Below, piece by piece: positions 4,465-5,300 of a stretch of 5,300 bases of DNA. A program made the position numbers and the translations under genes. Source of the stretch: Defluviitaleaceae bacterium (lineage in GTDB: Bacteria > Bacillota > Clostridia > Lachnospirales > WRAX01); NCBI GenBank assembly GCA_009781815.1, contig WQVB01000095.1, positions 1 through 5,300 on the forward strand, read 5' to 3'. How positions within the stretch are numbered: position 1 is the stretch's first letter; each line of letters opens with the position of its first letter. The notes beneath the pieces were generated by a model. The model saw only the letters and a program-made list of their open reading frames with translations. It ran no database searches and was not told the origin of the DNA.

Positions 4465-5241
4465 TTATTCTTTTATCATTTGAAGCTCACTATCATCATT
4501 TTTGGCATAAAAGCCGTATTTGTTGTAGAGGCCTATGGCGTTTTTGTTTAATATATCAGCCATTAAAAAGCCCTTAACTGCTCCGTTTTTAACACCAAAA
4601 GCGATGGCTTGCTCTAGCATTTTTTTGCCAAACCCTAAGCCTTGATACTTTGGGTCTGTGGCTATTTCTTTAATCCAAAGGGTTGTGCCTTCGTTATAAA
4701 TCGAAATGGAGCAAACGCCCACTATCTCTGACCCTTGGCGGGCTGTTATTATATGGTTGCCGTCATTTAGCCATTCTTTATAAAACTCAGGTGGGCAGCC
4801 TTCAAAACCCCTAGATTGCAACATGCAGCTTTTTGTTACGGTAGAGGCTATCTCACACTCATCTAGGTTAAGGTGTTGTGCTTGGTCTAGGTCGCTAAAG
4901 TGTGATGCCGTCTCCACCAAGTCTACATTCCAAAAATCGGCATACTCTCCCCATTCTTTAAAGCCCATCTCAACTAGGCTTTGCTTATGCTCTTTAGGCA
5001 CAAAATGTATGCGTAATTTGCTTGTTAGCTTGGCGATTGCTTCTAGCGAAGCTCCAAAATCATTTGCGGCATAATGTAGCATATAGGGGCTTTTGCTTTT
5101 GTCTTGCATTAAGATGAAATCGTCCCCCTCGTGCAAAATCTCGCAGCTTTCGCAATCTTCAAAATCAATATAACTCATCGATGAGTATTTGTAACCCTTT
5201 GCTTTTTCAAATATAGCATTAAAAGTTTCTTTGTTAATCAT
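4465..5241 (-). CDS. GNAT family N-acetyltransferase
   Basis: This 258-residue protein has a C-terminal GNAT domain from about 125 to 258. The acetyl-CoA-binding motif A is LWIKEIATDPKYQGLGFGKKML (188-209), with the pyrophosphate-binding loop QGLGFG at 200-205. It is followed by NKNAIGLYNKYGF (232-244), the usual motif B region. GNAT enzymes transfer an acetyl group from acetyl-CoA to an amine of a small molecule or protein; the substrate cannot be read from the sequence. The N-terminal ~110 residues are longer than in a minimal GNAT and may be a second, degenerate GNAT-like or substrate-recognition domain. Single-domain members are about 150-180 residues. There is no signal peptide, so it is cytoplasmic. 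The start is ATG at 5241, with GGAGG (5248-5252) 6 nt upstream. A longer in-frame extension to 5289 lacks a ribosome site. It is apparently a monocistronic unit ending at a strong terminator. Confidence 0.92.
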   Translation of the reverse strand: MINKETFNAIFEKAKGYKYSSMSYIDFEDCESCEILHEGDDFILMQDKSKSPYMLHYAANDFGASLEAIAKLTSKLRIHFVPKEHKQSLVEMGFKEWGEYADFWNVDLVETASHFSDLDQAQHLNLDECEIASTVTKSCMLQSRGFEGCPPEFYKEWLNDGNHIITARQGSEIVGVCSISIYNEGTTLWIKEIATDPKYQGLGFGKKMLEQAIAFGVKNGAVKGFLMADILNKNAIGLYNKYGFYAKNDDSELQMIKE

Positions 5242-5247
5242 ATACTT

Positions 5248-5252
5248 CCTCC
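5248..5252 (-). promoter_or_regulatory. Ribosome binding site of the GNAT gene (decides start)
   Basis: Minus-strand GGAGG lies 6 nt before the ATG at 5241. This supports the 258-residue form over a 16-residue N-terminal extension. Confidence 0.8.
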
Positions 5253-5300
5253 AAATGAAATGTTTGTTTTTTAGCAACAAAAAAGACACGACCTTGATCG

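Overview
The window looks like a chromosomal segment of a low-to-moderate GC Gram-positive anaerobe, most likely class Clostridia (Lachnospirales-like). The evidence is AGGAGG-type ribosome binding sites at every complete gene, a lipoprotein signal with a Gram-positive-style acidic linker, a clostridial-type amidase_6 protein, a VanW-domain protein, and strong Rho-independent terminators. The taxon is inferred from these traits, not from a marker gene.

Layout: (1) 2-1118, plus strand: the 3' end of an ABC-type exporter ATPase gene, followed 13 nt later by a VanW-family gene, probably one operon, closed by a perfect 11-bp terminator hairpin. (2) 1119-1489: a 371-nt gene-free block holding a cluster of short palindromic repeats. 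Each has a constant CTTGA loop, variable but self-complementary stems, and a constant GTCAT flank, and they are paired in inverted orientation. The block is bounded by two nearly identical terminator 28-mers. (3) 1490-3044, minus strand: an amidase_6-type gene followed by a TraB/GumN-family lipoprotein gene; a near-consensus promoter for the second lies inside the end of the first. (4) 3045-3343: the divergent intergenic region, almost half of it occupied by a 163-nt nearly continuous hairpin (3062-3224). Ten of its deviations from Watson-Crick pairing are G-U wobbles when read as plus-strand RNA. (5) 3344-4126, plus strand: an exported, C-terminally anchored protein of unknown function with an internal repeat. 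(6) 4127-4464: a second gene-free block with another ~100-nt palindromic repeat element related to that in block 2, a small tandem repeat and a strong 16-bp terminator hairpin. (7) 4465-5241, minus strand: a GNAT-family N-acetyltransferase.

Four of the six genes encode proteins of the cell surface or of families often linked to it (exporter ATPase, VanW protein, TraB lipoprotein, membrane-anchored protein). There is no sign of a dedicated pathway: these look like independently transcribed housekeeping or accessory genes. No defence system, CRISPR array, complete transposase, tRNA or rRNA was found. The most notable non-coding content is the wobble-biased long hairpin and the dispersed, covarying REP-like palindromes.
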